Source: a virus
IMG/VR virus record: IMGVR_UViG_3300027131_000004
Coordinates: 1-51,238 of that record
DNA length: 51,238 nt
Direction: 5' to 3' (one strand)
The notes beneath the pieces are model-generated. The model had not been told where the DNA came from, ran no database searches, and saw only the letters and a program-made list of their open reading frames with translations. Positions 37,001-44,767 of the stretch are shown piece after piece. Each line of letters opens with the position of its first letter. Within the stretch, counting starts at the first letter, position 1. The position numbers and the translations under genes are program-made.

Positions 37001-39281
37001 TAATAAGAGCCTTCATATGCAATACGGTTCTGTAGATTATGTGGGTTCTATGTATTTAGAAAGTGGTGGACAAGGCGTACACCTTCAGCCTAATACAAGT
37101 GGTTCTTACGGTTCACTTCAAATAACAAGTTCTCGTAATGGCTGGCCCGGGATATACTTTACTGTTGCGGGAACTAGCTTGATGGTCAACTCAAACGAAA
37201 GTGGATTCTATCGTCAAGGTTATGGTTGGCAAATGAGATGGGAGAATGGTACTGGATATGTTCATAAAAACGGACAGGGTGGTGGTACATCTGCTACTAT
37301 TTTAGATACAAGTAACTATACCACTTGGGCCCAGCCAAAAGTATACCAAGGACAAAGTGGTGGAGATTGGCAGAATTTTACCAATGACGTTGGAGAGTTC
37401 AGAGTAGATGAGGTTCTTAATATAACAAGCGGTGCTCATAGTAATTATCCTCCTAACGTCTATACATACGGTGGTGTACTTTCTTGGAGACTTAACAACC
37501 ATAGCTTCCAGCTTTACGCTTCTCATACAGGAGACCTTACATTCAAAACACAATGGGGTAATGATAACTACTCTGGTTGGAGAAGAATACTACATGAATC
37601 CAACTATAATAGCTGGGTTCCTACACTTACAGGTGGAGGAGCTAGCGGTACTTGGGGTATTAGCATTACGGGTAATGCTGCTACTGCTACTAACTCTACT
37701 AATTCTACAACATCTACTCAAACTTATCGTGGAATAGTAGAAGACACAAGGGCTGCACAAAGAACACCAAATAATTATGATGATTATAGGGTTAGCTGGG
37801 AATTTAGTAATCAAATTACTGGCGTAAACTATGGAGGTAGTTCATGGTGGTCTTTGATGACAATACAAGGATGGCATGATGGATACTCTGCTTGGCAAAT
37901 AATAGGTCCATCATCATCTGCTGTTGACAATTTCTATTTACGAACAGGTAATAACACCAGCTGGAATACAGTTAGAGAAATTATTCACTCTGGTAATATA
38001 GGTTCACAGTCGGTCTCCTATGCAACATCAGCTAACTCCGCTGTTAGAGTAGACGGAAGTGCAAACGCAGCAACTTTATATGCTAATAATTCTTCTTATG
38101 GTTCTTGGAGAGTTGGAGGTAGCAGAAACGGTTGGTATGGTATAGAATTTGAGAATCAGGCAAACCTGATGATGAATACTGATACAACAGGTTTCCATAA
38201 TAATAGTTATGGGTGGCAATGGAGATGGGCTCAGGGTACTATATATGTAAATAGAAGCACTTATGGCGGAGGTACTCAGTATACTGTATTAGATAGCGGT
38301 AACTTTACCTCATGGACTCTACCAATAGGAGGAAGCTGGTATGGTTCAGGGCTTCCCGGTTCTAGATGGAATGGATTGTCTGTAAATGGTGGAGAAATAG
38401 TATTTGGTAACGGGCTACCTAACGCCAACCAGATGGGTATCCTTGTGGATGGATGTTATGTGGCTGGCGAGAATAATGGTTTCTGGTCCATGGATGGTAC
38501 TAATACTTGGGGTAGCAGAAGGGGTATGTATTGGGATGGTTCTTATTTAAATTTCACAACCAATACTCCTACTGCTAGATTTCAAAACGTATCTGTTGAT
38601 GGGGAAGTTAACTTTAATCAAAATAGCAACAGAAGGTTATATGGAGCTTCTTTAGGTTCTGGCTATAATGCCATAAGAATGGCTGGCGAATGGAACACAT
38701 TTGATGTGATGGGTCGTGTTTTAGACTGGACTGGTTCAAACCTGCATTTTGGTAATGGCTATAATGGAGAAAGCCATGCTAGCTATTATGTTGTGGTGGG
38801 TAACCCGGTTTCCTACTTTAAAGTAGAAGGACCTATTTATGCCACAGGGGATGTTATTGCCTACTATTCTGACAGAAGACTAAAGCAAAATATTCAACCT
38901 ATAAATAGTGCATTAGATATAATTAATAAGATAGGTGCCTATACGTTTGAATGGAACAAAAAGTCTGAAGAAGTGTGGGCTAAAAAAGAAGGTGATAAAG
39001 ACTTTGGATTAATATCGCAAGAAGTAGAAGCAGTTTGGCCTATGGGTGTTGCTATTCAGGGAGGTAAAGATATTAATGATAAATATGATTATGGTAACCC
39101 TGATTCAGAGCACTACGACCCGTTGCATGTGGAGAAAAATCCAGATGAATACAAGACGGTTAGGTACGATAAAATGGTAACTCTTGCTATTGCTGCTATC
39201 AAAGAGCAACAATTACTTATAGATAATCAACAAAAACAGATTGAAGAACTAAAAGCCCAGATAAATGGCACTTCCAAGTAG
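31074..39281 (+). CDS. Giant tail fibre with C-terminal peptidase S74 chaperone
   Basis: A 2735-aa protein, rich in Gly/Ser/Thr/Asn/Tyr, with repeated beta-structural motifs. The N-terminal ~200 residues resemble the fibre attachment domain ([16 protein letters not shown]). The shaft holds repeats such as [32 protein letters not shown] (twice) and [18 protein letters not shown] (twice). The C-terminus is a peptidase S74 intramolecular chaperone: SDRRLKQNI starts at the likely self-cleaving Ser2599. [15 protein letters not shown] and a terminal coiled coil follow. The chaperone trimerises the fibre and cuts itself off. This is the main receptor-binding candidate; the receptor is unknown. Confidence 0.88.
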   Translation: MRILANLNVVGTLDLDSVANAGVDTDRFLVQDSNGVVRYRTGAEVASDIGASNLAASVLKHQVKLGEAIAKGQAVYVSSSDGTNMIVSKASNASEATSSKTLGLLETGGALNAQVNVITEGLLAGLDTSTAVAGDPVWLGTNGNLIFGLNNKPYAPAHLVFVGIVTRVQQNNGEIFIKPQNGFELREIHDVQITTTPNNNEVLSYETSSSLYKMKSIPTLLGYTPADSARILTINGTAHDLSANRTWNVGTVTSVGLSVPTGFAIGSSPVTGSGTLALSFAAGYSLPTTASQSNWDTAYSNRITSLTTTGTSGAATLSSNVLNIPNYTLAGLGGVSGSGTTNTLPKFSSSTGLTDSIIREVSGSRLLIGTGTVDDTTSIIQTNGEIRAVHLTLSGAVSSNTNLWIKSVTGFLGQIIYMNNSNMTFALRDNATYWDVYSYVTGSAGQKLIVYANGTVKLPGYTSNGFLKTSASDGTLVVDTNTYLTGNQSITLSGDATGSGTTSIAVTLSNSGVTAGTYRSVTVDSKGRVTAGTNPTTISGYGITDAYTKTEINNFFSGTTAITGYNKSNWDTAFGWGNHASQGYATTSYVTTQINNLVAGAPGLLDTLDELAAALGDDPNFATTVTTALSNRLRVDTATQGLTSTQQSNGRTNLGLGSLATLSSIGNSYITDLAWSKITGAPSFLTAEADTLASVTGRGATTSSAVTFNAGITVNGTAHSIFNKPSTSAYQTVSLFGTSGGGVFITSDNAIVGRGAYYNSGWIATATSGAALDFTAISGGVGIFYFTGATVGGAPTMSATYTLYHTGNLTNLNQLTNGPGYITGNQNITLSGDVTGSGATSIVTTIANNAITTAKINNGAVTAAKLATFGAGEGLSWAANTDGASIIFESTGDGASGGRALSNLLIALTDNGDEGLKVTSAGAELFYVNTNQLQYKGNNIWTAANLTNLNQLTNGPGYITSSGSITGSAGSLSDDSGYIRTRGGGTEANIDTYTDNGVRSIAFTGYSQHLLSWNVGGSPGTIQQMFHYNTPANGWRIRNKTDNNTWSSWGYVVMTSANQGLISGTIATQSWVQSQGYASGGPFIPVSANTNATGWVSFSASTQGTPIIKAIQQDTASGYYLFQGVTGSTEVYRVDRGGSAYFGGTIQTDGNIYISNNGGRLYFDRPNGATVGAVGWHTNDVFYLGGHPDYGPGAGNTVRVYGFGSDLSLGNANAGDVITISNSGAITTNYAITANNKIYLNSSNTAGSWGYAGLFVDRNNAANNYIPFSFESQYGNHSWGIVARYHIQTGGQDKPSIQFTSTGSNDRWSLGFCSGSDWNFRITQNQGYRTDNSGQDGWGTERFKIDTSGNTYAAIGGTLYANGTQVITNNGGTWNINVTGTANSETLATVVSRGSLTTNTINVSETTGGGFMYRTNSSWGGWARHGFSFGNGSGTVMKAFGAYGDSGASLSYMYLGTDYSTNTLRVYDNYVYIPGLDLAISNANSSHSRGNYFRGSSSHLVIGTGGTLYLNYGNTSGETRIDGTTYINNAIALHANNYNSYAPTLTGGGASGTWGISITGNAATLGGYGPNQTGGAYTIVQRDANGYIQNSYFYMSGGGSERNSSGLGYIAGFNSSDYYVRSYNSTAVASFLGLGSMAYQNTGSYYTTSNSIYTNAGNFTTAGTGWYRVATTGSDGRGTYYVEVYTTGGNHNPSYLKILAHGDWGNDKLVTVETDGGFPASAVRITRGASNTFLEVYFTTTILGASLRVNRLGFDSSVQIYTGALPSGGDTLKDQLPVDSKFITQSISATSRIYVGNGGETLGLIGMGASNLYGLGISGAYTSLYGHYQGNGVQLGYYNGSSFTPRLIVNNGGDIVLTSGTSGTTGKLIFKTTDNSDLNKYIMQDGYWTVIGTHSNEGLRVRDSGGNILINIAGSTNGYPSRVGIGTTTPSYKLHVAGDIYADGGWMRISGTAGLYWETYGGGFRMTGSSYVEMYNNKSLHMQYGSVDYVGSMYLESGGQGVHLQPNTSGSYGSLQITSSRNGWPGIYFTVAGTSLMVNSNESGFYRQGYGWQMRWENGTGYVHKNGQGGGTSATILDTSNYTTWAQPKVYQGQSGGDWQNFTNDVGEFRVDEVLNITSGAHSNYPPNVYTYGGVLSWRLNNHSFQLYASHTGDLTFKTQWGNDNYSGWRRILHESNYNSWVPTLTGGGASGTWGISITGNAATATNSTNSTTSTQTYRGIVEDTRAAQRTPNNYDDYRVSWEFSNQITGVNYGGSSWWSLMTIQGWHDGYSAWQIIGPSSSAVDNFYLRTGNNTSWNTVREIIHSGNIGSQSVSYATSANSAVRVDGSANAATLYANNSSYGSWRVGGSRNGWYGIEFENQANLMMNTDTTGFHNNSYGWQWRWAQGTIYVNRSTYGGGTQYTVLDSGNFTSWTLPIGGSWYGSGLPGSRWNGLSVNGGEIVFGNGLPNANQMGILVDGCYVAGENNGFWSMDGTNTWGSRRGMYWDGSYLNFTTNTPTARFQNVSVDGEVNFNQNSNRRLYGASLGSGYNAIRMAGEWNTFDVMGRVLDWTGSNLHFGNGYNGESHASYYVVVGNPVSYFKVEGPIYATGDVIAYYSDRRLKQNIQPINSALDIINKIGAYTFEWNKKSEEVWAKKEGDKDFGLISQEVEAVWPMGVAIQGGKDINDKYDYGNPDSEHYDPLHVEKNPDEYKTVRYDKMVTLAIAAIKEQQLLIDNQQKQIEELKAQINGTSK
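35700..35765 (+). repeat. Fibre module repeat A, copy 1 (copy 2 at about 37620-37685)
   Basis: Both copies encode [18 protein letters not shown] preceded by PTLT. The DNA is also similar, with scattered synonymous changes, so the copies are old or under selection. This motif is common in fibres that end with S74 domains. Confidence 0.75.
37127..37325 (+). repeat. Fibre module repeat B, copy 1 (copy 2 at about 38118-38315)
   Basis: The two segments encode the same order of motifs: SRNGW(P/Y)GI, a MxN(S/T) strand, GF then YGWQ(M/W)RW, and a GGGT turn leading to [10 protein letters not shown] or [10 protein letters not shown]. The protein similarity is clear while the DNA has diverged, which points to an internal duplication of a receptor-proximal beta domain. 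Confidence 0.65.
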
Positions 39282-40158
39282 CGGACAATTAGGAATGAGT
39301 CAGATAAATACTGAGCTAGGGCGTTCTAGTACTGCTCAGATATCTCTGAATACTGCCGAAGATGGCGGATACGGAGCTATTAATACTAACTCAACCTCAA
39401 GGCCTAACTCATCTAATCCAGCTGCTATAAGTGAATGGTATAGTTATAACCATTCTGCTGCTGGTGCTACATGTCCTGCACCTACTATTAATAATGTAAC
39501 AAGGTGTAGTACTTATGCCATTCTAGACATTTCTTATAGTACATGTACCAATTTAGAAGTTGAATACAGTTCTAATGGAGGTGCTAGCTGGACTACAGAA
39601 GGTAATACGGGTTGCGTTACGACTAAGTATGTATATAATCTTAGTCCATCTACCACCTACCTATTTAGAGCTAGGGTTTGGTGTGCTGCTACAGGAACAT
39701 GGTCTAATAAGAGTAATGTAGCTAATACTACAACCTGTGCAGCATACGGAACATATATTTCACAGTTCTGTTCTGGCGGAGCTCTTTATTATACATACGC
39801 AGATGGATGTTGTGGAACATATAATACACTTATAAATTCTTGCGACTCAAGTTGTGGGTGTTCTACAACTCCATGTACTGTAGAAACATGGTATGCACAG
39901 CCTGATGATATAACAGCTTGTTGTAACCCCGGTTTTGGTAGTTCTTATACAATAAGTTATCAGGGAAATATAAGCCTGATGACATCCCCTCCAACTATAT
40001 ACCTTGGCAGTAATTGTGGTACTGGGATGGGTCTAACTGCACCTGAAGGATATTATTACACGGGGAATGCTAATTACCCAGTTGTATATGTAAACAGAGG
40101 TGATACTGCTGATTTAGTTGTGTGTCCTGTATGTCAAGGCGGAGGAAAAGAAGAATAA
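39265..40158 (+). CDS. Cys-rich tail-tip-like protein with FN3-like domain
   Basis: A 297-aa protein whose ATG lies 17 bases inside the end of the giant fibre gene. The N-terminus ([20 protein letters not shown], then [11 protein letters not shown]) is a phage motif found at the start of tail appendage proteins. Residues ~75-155 look like a fibronectin type III domain ([32 protein letters not shown]). The rest is Tyr/Gly-rich. I count about 18 Cys, including CC pairs and a terminal CPVC, unusual for a cytoplasm-made virion protein. It could bind metal or form disulfides after lysis. Likely an adhesin or fibre accessory. Confidence 0.6.
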   Translation: MALPSSGQLGMSQINTELGRSSTAQISLNTAEDGGYGAINTNSTSRPNSSNPAAISEWYSYNHSAAGATCPAPTINNVTRCSTYAILDISYSTCTNLEVEYSSNGGASWTTEGNTGCVTTKYVYNLSPSTTYLFRARVWCAATGTWSNKSNVANTTTCAAYGTYISQFCSGGALYYTYADGCCGTYNTLINSCDSSCGCSTTPCTVETWYAQPDDITACCNPGFGSSYTISYQGNISLMTSPPTIYLGSNCGTGMGLTAPEGYYYTGNANYPVVYVNRGDTADLVVCPVCQGGGKEE

Positions 40159-40161
40159 TAA

Positions 40162-40398
40162 ATGAATACTATGCTATACTTTAAAAAAGAGAACTATTTT
40201 TTTTACAGGCTAAATCCAGAGACTTTTACTTGCATGGAGTTATTTAGCTCTGGACTGCAAAAAAGACTAATGGTTACCAAAGACCAGCAGATTTACAATG
40301 AAACTTTAACCAGAATTCAAAACGCCGGGTTTGAGCCGTGCACAGCAGATGAATTCCAGAACCTTTTAACCCATGTATTAATCAAGCTATCAGCCTAA
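40162..40398 (+). CDS. Unknown small protein after the fibre genes
   Basis: A 78-aa protein starting three bases after the previous stop. It has aromatic-rich N-terminal strands (LYFKKENYFFYRLNPETF) and a helical C-terminus (YNETLTRIQNAGFEPCTADE). No motif is recognised. It may be a fibre assembly factor by position. It ends the fibre transcript; no clear hairpin terminator follows in 40399-40437. Confidence 0.5.
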   Translation: MNTMLYFKKENYFFYRLNPETFTCMELFSSGLQKRLMVTKDQQIYNETLTRIQNAGFEPCTADEFQNLLTHVLIKLSA

Positions 40399-40437
40399 AA
40401 TCATACCCGTAAAAACAAGGTTTTCAATATATTTTAG

Positions 40438-40445
40438 TAATTTTG
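40438..40445 (+). promoter_or_regulatory. -7 promoter element
   Basis: TAATTTTG lies 32 bases before ATG 40478 in a 79-base gap. The leader between them is A/T-rich (AATTAATAAAAAACGTAAAA), which favours translation in Bacteroidota. Confidence 0.55.
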
Positions 40446-40477
40446 TTTACAACTTCTAATTAATAAAAAACGTAAAA

Positions 40478-40762
40478 ATGAAGACAATTTTAGTAGAGGC
40501 AGCATCTGTAGAACTTAACGGAGCCACTTTGGGAACTGTAAATCAAGTTACCATCAGCGGTGCTGTTGAGCTTTTCGGTACTTCTGGAAATGCTTGGGTA
40601 AGCCTTATGGGTAATGGCGTTAGTCTTGCTAACAAAACAGTTACTATCTCAGAAGGTCTTTCTGAGGCTGGTGCTGATTGGGCGTTAGTTGAGGCTGATA
40701 TCTTAGCTCAACTTGGTTTGACTAAGGCTGCTGACCAGAATCCAGCTCCAACTCAACCTTAA
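40478..40762 (+). CDS. Small beta-rich protein, possibly abundant (decoration candidate)
   Basis: A 94-aa protein with its own promoter and an A-rich leader. The sequence is Ala/Gly/Val/Thr-rich with regular strands (KTILVEAASVELNGATLGTV; NKTVTISEGLSE). A helix and a Pro/Thr/Gln tail (QNPAPTQP) follow. It has no Arg. Codons favour GCT, GTT and CTT, as in the capsid gene, which suggests high expression. Size, composition and codon use fit a capsid decoration or other abundant virion protein, but it is far from the head genes and no family is recognised. Confidence 0.6.
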   Translation: MKTILVEAASVELNGATLGTVNQVTISGAVELFGTSGNAWVSLMGNGVSLANKTVTISEGLSEAGADWALVEADILAQLGLTKAADQNPAPTQP

Positions 40763-40813
40763 TTAGCTATACATAGCTAAAAATGACTGACGAATAATCA
40801 GAACGGATATACT

Positions 40814-41029
40814 ATGCATAAAATCGAAGAGATAGTTAGGTCTTGGGCTAGTGCTATTAAAAGCACAGAAGAGGAGGAAAAGAGGGCTTCTGTAAGGTTG
40901 CAGATATGCTCTATCTGTGAACATAAAAAGGAAGCAGTATTCGGGAGCTATTGTGGTAAGTGTGGGTGCCCTCTAAAAGCTAAAGTCTTCACTCCGATGA
41001 TTCCGGGATGTCCTGAAAAAAAGTGGTAA
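40814..41029 (+). CDS. Small zinc-ribbon-like protein (Cys-rich)
   Basis: A 71-aa protein. A helical, charged N-terminus precedes a Cys cluster: CSICEHK, then YCGKCGCPLKAK and a terminal GCPEKKW. The CxxC...CxxCxC...C arrangement fits a small zinc ribbon. Similar small Cys-rich phage proteins occur in many Bacteroidota and cyanophage genomes (DUF6171-like, from memory). Function unknown; nucleic-acid or protein binding is usual for such folds. Confidence 0.65.
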   Translation: MHKIEEIVRSWASAIKSTEEEEKRASVRLQICSICEHKKEAVFGSYCGKCGCPLKAKVFTPMIPGCPEKKW

Positions 41030-41034
41030 TTTTT

Positions 41035-41066
41035 TTTGGTTGTATAAAACCACATTATTACTTTTG
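41035..41066 (+). promoter_or_regulatory. Promoter with -33 TTTG and -7 TACTTTTG
   Basis: TTTG at 41035-41038 and TACTTTTG at 41059-41066 are spaced by 20 bases. ATG 41087 lies 20 bases further. This is the other late promoter with full consensus geometry. Confidence 0.7.
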
Positions 41067-41086
41067 TAGAAATAAAAGGTTAAACA

Positions 41087-41539
41087 ATGGCTAAAGTAAG
41101 TAAATCGTACAGAGACCTGCTAGGTCTAGTTCAAACACTCAACATTCTTTTAGGTAATGAGGAGTTCGTTAAAAACGAAACAAAAGGCGTTAAAAAGCTA
41201 CAGAAGGTAGGAGAGAAGATGAAATCTCATCTTGACACTTACAATGAGAAATTAGAGGAGATTCGCCTTGATAACGCTAATACTGATAAAGACGGAAGTC
41301 TTTTATTGGATGAGAAAGGTGGATATAAGTATTCAAAAGACGGAATTAAGAATTTGAATAAAAAGGTTAAGGAGTTGTTAGATTCTGAGTTTGAGTTCTA
41401 CCAATTTACCTTTTCAAAAGACGGAATTGATAACTATGCATTCCTGCAAGGATGGGTTGAAGGGTTAGAGTTTCCTGAGCTGAATCAAAATACTGAGGAA
41501 GTAGAGGAGGCAGAAGTTATCCCTATGGATGCCGAATAA
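41087..41539 (+). CDS. Unknown helical protein with own promoter and terminator
   Basis: A 150-aa protein, Lys/Glu/Leu-rich, mostly helical. A central linker carries NANTDKDGSLLLDEKGGYKY (~80-99) and the C-terminus is acidic (EEVEEAEVIPMDAE). No membrane segment or enzyme motif. It is a single-gene unit between a full-consensus promoter and a strong terminator, so it is probably needed in quantity or at a different time from its neighbours. Not recognised. Confidence 0.65.
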   Translation: MAKVSKSYRDLLGLVQTLNILLGNEEFVKNETKGVKKLQKVGEKMKSHLDTYNEKLEEIRLDNANTDKDGSLLLDEKGGYKYSKDGIKNLNKKVKELLDSEFEFYQFTFSKDGIDNYAFLQGWVEGLEFPELNQNTEEVEEAEVIPMDAE

Positions 41540-41563
41540 TTGTGAGAATGGGTTAGAATGAAT

Positions 41564-41591
41564 AGGGGTGCCTCTGGCACCTCTTTTTTTT
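41564..41591 (+). terminator. Rho-independent terminator
   Basis: A 9-bp stem AGGGGTGCC/GGCACCTCT (one G-T pair) with loop TCT is followed by seven T residues. It separates the unknown 150-aa gene from the lysis cassette. Confidence 0.87.
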
Positions 41592-41661
41592 GCCTTGCAC
41601 CTACTTTTTAACTTTGCATGAAAATTTTTTGAAAATTCATGCATTTATTAACTAACCTTTA

Positions 41662-41669
41662 TATATTTG
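41662..41669 (+). promoter_or_regulatory. -7 promoter element of the lysis cassette
   Basis: TATATTTG lies 19 bases before ATG 41689. The 70 bases between the terminator and this element are AT-rich with an inverted-repeat-like AAAATTTTTTGAAAATT near 41620-41636, which could be a regulatory site. Confidence 0.6.
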
Positions 41670-41688
41670 TGTAAACAAACAATCTAAT

Positions 41689-42318
41689 ATGAAACAGCAT
41701 GTCATTTATCTAGGCGTAATCATCCTACTTATCCTTATTCTTTTTAGGGCAGAATGTGGGAGACCTGCCACTAAAGGCGAAGATATTAAAGTAAATGGAA
41801 AGAAGTATGAGCTAGTAAAACGGGAGATAGATACCGTATTCGTAAAAGTTAAGCCAGATGTGGTGTACAAGCAGGGTAAGACCATCTATCGTGATACCAC
41901 CATCTACCAAGAGATACCATATTTAGGAGCTATGGAGCTTGGTGATGAGCTTATGCACAACTACTATGACTCAATCTTGATGTCCCACTTTGCTAAGAGG
42001 GTGTTTACAGACACGATAAAGTTCGGGACTAATGGAAGCGTATACATCAAGGACACCCTTCAGGAGAACGCCATTCTATCTAGAACGACCAATTCAGACC
42101 TTATTTTCCCAACTATAAAGGAAACCATTACCGTAAAAGAGAAGCCCAAGAATCAGCTCTATTTAGGTGCTAAAACGATTCTGGGCAATAGTAATATTAG
42201 TGGTGTTGGTACAGGGCTTATGTTAAAGACAAAGAGGGATAGGGTGTATGGTATCGGTGCCATGATTGACGGGCAAAAAAATGTTAATTTTACAGTAGAT
42301 TTTTATATAAAACTGTAA
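41689..42318 (+). CDS. Membrane-anchored protein, candidate unimolecular spanin
   Basis: A 209-aa protein. Residues ~5-20 (VIYLGVIILLILILF) are a single N-terminal transmembrane anchor. A periplasm-facing region with short strands and a helical part (GDELMHNYYDSILM) follows. The last ~55 residues look like amphipathic outer-membrane-type strands ending in Phe-Tyr-Ile-Lys-Leu. It is first in the lysis cassette, before holin and endolysin. Anchor plus terminal strands that could reach the outer membrane fit a spanin that fuses the two membranes at lysis. No spanin family is recognised by sequence, so this is inference. Confidence 0.5.
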   Translation: MKQHVIYLGVIILLILILFRAECGRPATKGEDIKVNGKKYELVKREIDTVFVKVKPDVVYKQGKTIYRDTTIYQEIPYLGAMELGDELMHNYYDSILMSHFAKRVFTDTIKFGTNGSVYIKDTLQENAILSRTTNSDLIFPTIKETITVKEKPKNQLYLGAKTILGNSNISGVGTGLMLKTKRDRVYGIGAMIDGQKNVNFTVDFYIKL

Positions 42319-42320
42319 AT

Positions 42321-42554
42321 ATGAAAGCATTTTTTTCTTGGATTAAAGGATTCATCTCTTCTAACGGAGAAGCTTCTAGTAAAAGATTGGTCGGTGTATT
42401 ATGTGCAGGATTTCTTTGCTGGGCATTAGTTCAGGGGAAAGAACATCAGCCTTCAGATGCCTTAGTTTGGGCGGTGGCTGGTCTGTCAGCAGCAGCACTT
42501 GGTTTTACATCATACGAAAAAGCTTTGAAGGGAAATGAATCTGGAAAGGCTTAA
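42321..42554 (+). CDS. Holin (two transmembrane segments)
   Basis: A 77-aa protein with two hydrophobic helices (about 22-38, VGVLCAGFLCWAL, and 46-63, ALVWAVAGLSAAALGF). It has a short basic N-terminus and a charged C-terminus. Size, topology and the 20-base overlap with the endolysin gene fit a class II holin that permeabilises the inner membrane at the set time. Confidence 0.7.
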   Translation: MKAFFSWIKGFISSNGEASSKRLVGVLCAGFLCWALVQGKEHQPSDALVWAVAGLSAAALGFTSYEKALKGNESGKA

Positions 42555-43131
42555 TTCCATTTTACCTGCAAAAGTAGCAGAGCAGATACCTTCCGTAGTA
42601 GAAAAGTTTAAGATTGACACTACGCTAAGGCTAGCCCATTTTTTAGCCCAATGTGCTCATGAGAGTGGTTCATTCAAGGCAACAAAAGAGAACCTAAACT
42701 ACTCTGCACAAGGTCTTTTAAAGACTTTCCCTAAATATTTTAAAGACTTAGAAACAGCAAAGCAGTTTGAAAGAAAGCCAGATGCTATTGCTGACCGTGT
42801 TTATGGTGGAAGGATGGGTAATACAGAGCCTAATCACGGAAGTATGTACAAGGGAAGAGGATATATCCAGCTTACAGGACGCACAAACTACTCAGCTTTT
42901 GATAAATTTGTTGAGGAAGATATATTGGCTAATCCAGAATTAGTATCAACAAAATATCCAATGCTTTCAGCAGCTTGGTTCTGGGATAGCCGTAAGCTAA
43001 ATGCCATAGCCGACACCGGAAGTACTGATATTGTTGTCACAAAAATTACAAAATTGGTGAATGGTGGTACGCATGGTCTAGAAGATAGGCTTAAGAAATT
43101 CAGAGTGTTTTTCTCTACGTTAAGCAGTTAA
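42535..43131 (+). CDS. Endolysin, glycoside hydrolase family 19
   Basis: A 198-aa protein. The catalytic region reads HFLAQCAHESGSFKATKENL (E43 and E52 are the likely acid/base pair). YKGRGYIQLTGRTNYSAF follows near residues 102-119, both hallmarks of phage GH19 chitinase/lysozyme-like endolysins. AAWFWDSRKLN and TKLVNGG complete the family pattern. It cleaves the glycan strand of peptidoglycan. No signal peptide, so export depends on the adjacent holin. ATG 42535 lies inside the holin gene. Confidence 0.92.
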   Translation: MNLERLNSILPAKVAEQIPSVVEKFKIDTTLRLAHFLAQCAHESGSFKATKENLNYSAQGLLKTFPKYFKDLETAKQFERKPDAIADRVYGGRMGNTEPNHGSMYKGRGYIQLTGRTNYSAFDKFVEEDILANPELVSTKYPMLSAAWFWDSRKLNAIADTGSTDIVVTKITKLVNGGTHGLEDRLKKFRVFFSTLSS

Positions 43132-43141
43132 GAATAATTGG

Positions 43142-43149
43142 TATATTTG
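43142..43149 (+). promoter_or_regulatory. -7 promoter element before second holin-like gene
   Basis: TATATTTG lies 18 bases before ATG 43168. It makes a TTG start at 43138 unlikely, since that would lie upstream of the promoter element. Confidence 0.5.
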
Positions 43150-43167
43150 CTTAATGTTTTTAAGAAA

Positions 43168-43371
43168 ATGCAAAGCAACACAGATACAGGAGGCGTTATA
43201 GGGATACCAGCTACGGTTTTGACGTGGCTAAATTTCATTAACCTAGTTAAATTAACACCCGTTTTGCAATTCGTAGTTACCTTATTATCATTAGTTTGGC
43301 TTATAATTCAAATATCAAGTTGGTCTTCAAAGAAATTAAAAGAATTAAAGCGTAAAAATGCCAAAAAATAG
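43168..43371 (+). CDS. Second small membrane protein, holin or antiholin candidate
   Basis: A 67-aa protein with hydrophobic segments at ~9-26 and ~31-50 (PVLQFVVTLLSLVWLIIQIS) and a Lys-rich C-terminus (KKLKELKRKNAKK). Start ATG 43168 follows a -7 element. Together with the first holin it flanks the endolysin gene, so it could be an antiholin, a second holin or a superinfection-exclusion protein. Only topology supports the call. Confidence 0.55.
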   Translation: MQSNTDTGGVIGIPATVLTWLNFINLVKLTPVLQFVVTLLSLVWLIIQISSWSSKKLKELKRKNAKK

Positions 43372-43645
43372 ATACGCTGGGTCTCACCCAAGCTACAAAG
43401 CCTTGAATTGGTCTAAAGAATCCATAGAACGTAAGAGAAAGTACGATAAGGAATATTCTGCCTCAAAGGAAAGAAAGAAGTATAGAGCAGAACTGAACAG
43501 GGCTAATAAGAAAGCCGGAACATATGGTAAGATGAGAGCACTAGGAATGGATAGAAGCCATACAAAGACGGGTGCCTTAGTCATGGAAAGAGCTTCCGCA
43601 AACAGGGCTAGAAACGGAAGAAACGGGTCGTCTTCAAAGAAGTAA
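43358..43645 (+). CDS. Small basic phage protein, last gene of the late strand
   Basis: A 95-aa protein, rich in Lys, Arg, Ser and Ala. The pattern HPSYKALNWSKESIERKRKY, then ERKKYRAELNRANKKAGTYG and DRSHTKTG, is a small conserved protein seen in many marine and Bacteroidota phages (from memory, no assigned function). The basic composition suggests nucleic-acid binding. It starts 14 bases inside the preceding gene and its stop abuts the stop of the convergent gene on the other strand. Confidence 0.65.
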   Translation: MPKNRYAGSHPSYKALNWSKESIERKRKYDKEYSASKERKKYRAELNRANKKAGTYGKMRALGMDRSHTKTGALVMERASANRARNGRNGSSSKK

Positions 43646-44050
43646 TCAACGAATATTTAGTATCTCTTTTAGTGGTATAAGCATCATCTTAGAGCTTTTA
43701 TCATCCCCACCCATTATCACTTTATAGTTACCCATATTATCTTCTACAAACTTTCTGAGCTTTTCAGTACTAAATACAATAATAATATCTGGCTCAATTA
43801 TTTTATACACCCAATGCTTTGATTCTGTTTTCCTTATGCCAGAATCCTTGCCTCTGCATTGAAACTCTATGGCTATATTACCTGTGCGGTGTGCCATAAA
43901 ATCTGACTTAATCTCAAAGCTATCCCCCTCAAATACATCCATCACAAGGGTTTGCTGTTCATTACCCCTCTGAATATCTTTTCTAAAATTCTTTTTAATG
44001 TCATACTGCGAAAAAGCTCTGTCTGGAGCTGTTTCAAAATGTTGACTCAT
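43646..44050 (-). CDS. PD-(D/E)XK nuclease-like protein
   Basis: A 134-aa protein. Core motif: DSFEIKSDFMAHRTGNIAIE, continuing FQCRGKDSGI. D50, then E62-F-Q64 with a following Gly-Lys-Asp-Ser-Gly, matches the small phage PD-(D/E)XK family in which the Lys of ExK is often Gln. SKHWVYKI follows as in related endonuclease domains that bind DNA ends or junctions. Likely a DNA repair or junction nuclease of the replication module. It is the last gene of the early strand, coupled to the previous one by ATGA. Confidence 0.68.
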   Translation of the reverse strand: MSQHFETAPDRAFSQYDIKKNFRKDIQRGNEQQTLVMDVFEGDSFEIKSDFMAHRTGNIAIEFQCRGKDSGIRKTESKHWVYKIIEPDIIIVFSTEKLRKFVEDNMGNYKVIMGGDDKSSKMMLIPLKEILNIR

Positions 44051-44280
44051 GACGATAGACCTTTTATTTGTTTAATAATTTCAACGGAAACTACCTCTGC
44101 TTCTTTCCAACTATCATATTTTGTTTTCTGCTTCGGTGTGATTCCTCTGTCTTCCAGAGCTCTCCTTGTTTGATAATCATTAAGCGTTTGAGTATCTATG
44201 GCTAACTGACCCACTACTACCTCAGATGTTATAGTATCACCTTTTTTATTCTTCAATGTGGCGTTGGCTAGATAAATCAT
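44047..44280 (-). CDS. Unknown small early protein
   Basis: A 77-aa protein, strands first (YLANATLKNKKGDTITSEVV), then helices with many Lys and Glu. No motif is recognised. It lies between the RusA-like gene (35-base overlap) and the PD-(D/E)XK gene (4-base overlap), so translation is coupled to the recombination genes. Confidence 0.5.
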   Translation of the reverse strand: MIYLANATLKNKKGDTITSEVVVGQLAIDTQTLNDYQTRRALEDRGITPKQKTKYDSWKEAEVVSVEIIKQIKGLSS

Positions 44281-44674
44281 ATACTCTAATTTTTAGGTTG
44301 TCGGTTATTTGGTTGTGCTTTTTATATTCGTATAGAACGGACTTAACCGTTTTTACATTGTCATCTGGGATAGTCTTAGTTCCCTTAACATAATCTAGGA
44401 AAACTTTGCTCCAGAATCCTAATCTGTTTTCAATATCAAAGGCATTTCTTTTGGACTCGTAAACATATGAAATATGTAGCTCTTTAGCCTTTTTTGTAAA
44501 CACTTTTTGGTTTACGAATGCCTTCAATGTCTGCTTTGCTTTGTCTACTATCCCCTTCCTCACAGACCAATGTGTGTTTGAGTAAAAGAGGTTCATAGAG
44601 GTATATCTCTTTTGCCTACCGATAAGGTAGTAATTGGGTACGGGTGATATATTAAACTCGTAAATTAATTTCAT
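44246..44674 (-). CDS. RusA-like Holliday junction resolvase
   Basis: A 142-aa protein. The RusA signature is visible as FDIENRLGFWSKVFLDYVKG (D80, N83, D94), followed by TIPDDNVKTV (D104, D105). These acidic residues bind the catalytic metal in RusA. The enzyme cuts four-way junctions made by phage recombination and frees branched DNA for packaging. Its ATG lies at the end of the T-tract of a terminator hairpin (44675-44706), so expression may depend on readthrough. Confidence 0.75.
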   Translation of the reverse strand: MKLIYEFNISPVPNYYLIGRQKRYTSMNLFYSNTHWSVRKGIVDKAKQTLKAFVNQKVFTKKAKELHISYVYESKRNAFDIENRLGFWSKVFLDYVKGTKTIPDDNVKTVKSVLYEYKKHNQITDNLKIRVYDLSSQRHIEE

Positions 44675-44706
44675 AAAAAAATAGGAAGGGGAACTAATCC
44701 CCCTCC
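44675..44706 (-). terminator. Minus-strand terminator/attenuator before the RusA-like gene
   Basis: On the minus strand an 8-bp stem GGAGGGGG/CCCCTTCC (one G-T pair), loop ATTAGTT, is followed by TATTTTTTT. It ends the transcript after the SSB-like gene, but the next gene starts directly after the T-run with no promoter of its own in view. Confidence 0.8.
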
Positions 44707-44767
44707 TCTATTTCAACTAATCCCAATGCATCTATTAGTTTCTGAACTAACGGATACCTTTCTACTA
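44694..44767 (-). other. Possible -1 frameshift extension of the SSB-like gene
   Basis: At the 3' end of the SSB-like gene the reading is CTC CCT TTT followed by TAG TAG. C_CCT_TTT is an X_XXY_YYZ slippery heptamer directly before the stop. A -1 slip continues as LVERYPLVQKLIDALG and then LVEIEEGD, ending at TAG (44694-44696). The -1 frame has a TGA just upstream and no early start codon, so this segment could be made only by frameshift. It fills an otherwise empty 90-base gap in a tightly packed operon. No experimental support. Confidence 0.4.

Noticed and set aside
43154-43167. ATG at 43154 as start of the second holin-like gene
   Set aside because: It is in a different frame; the coding frame starts with ATG 43168.
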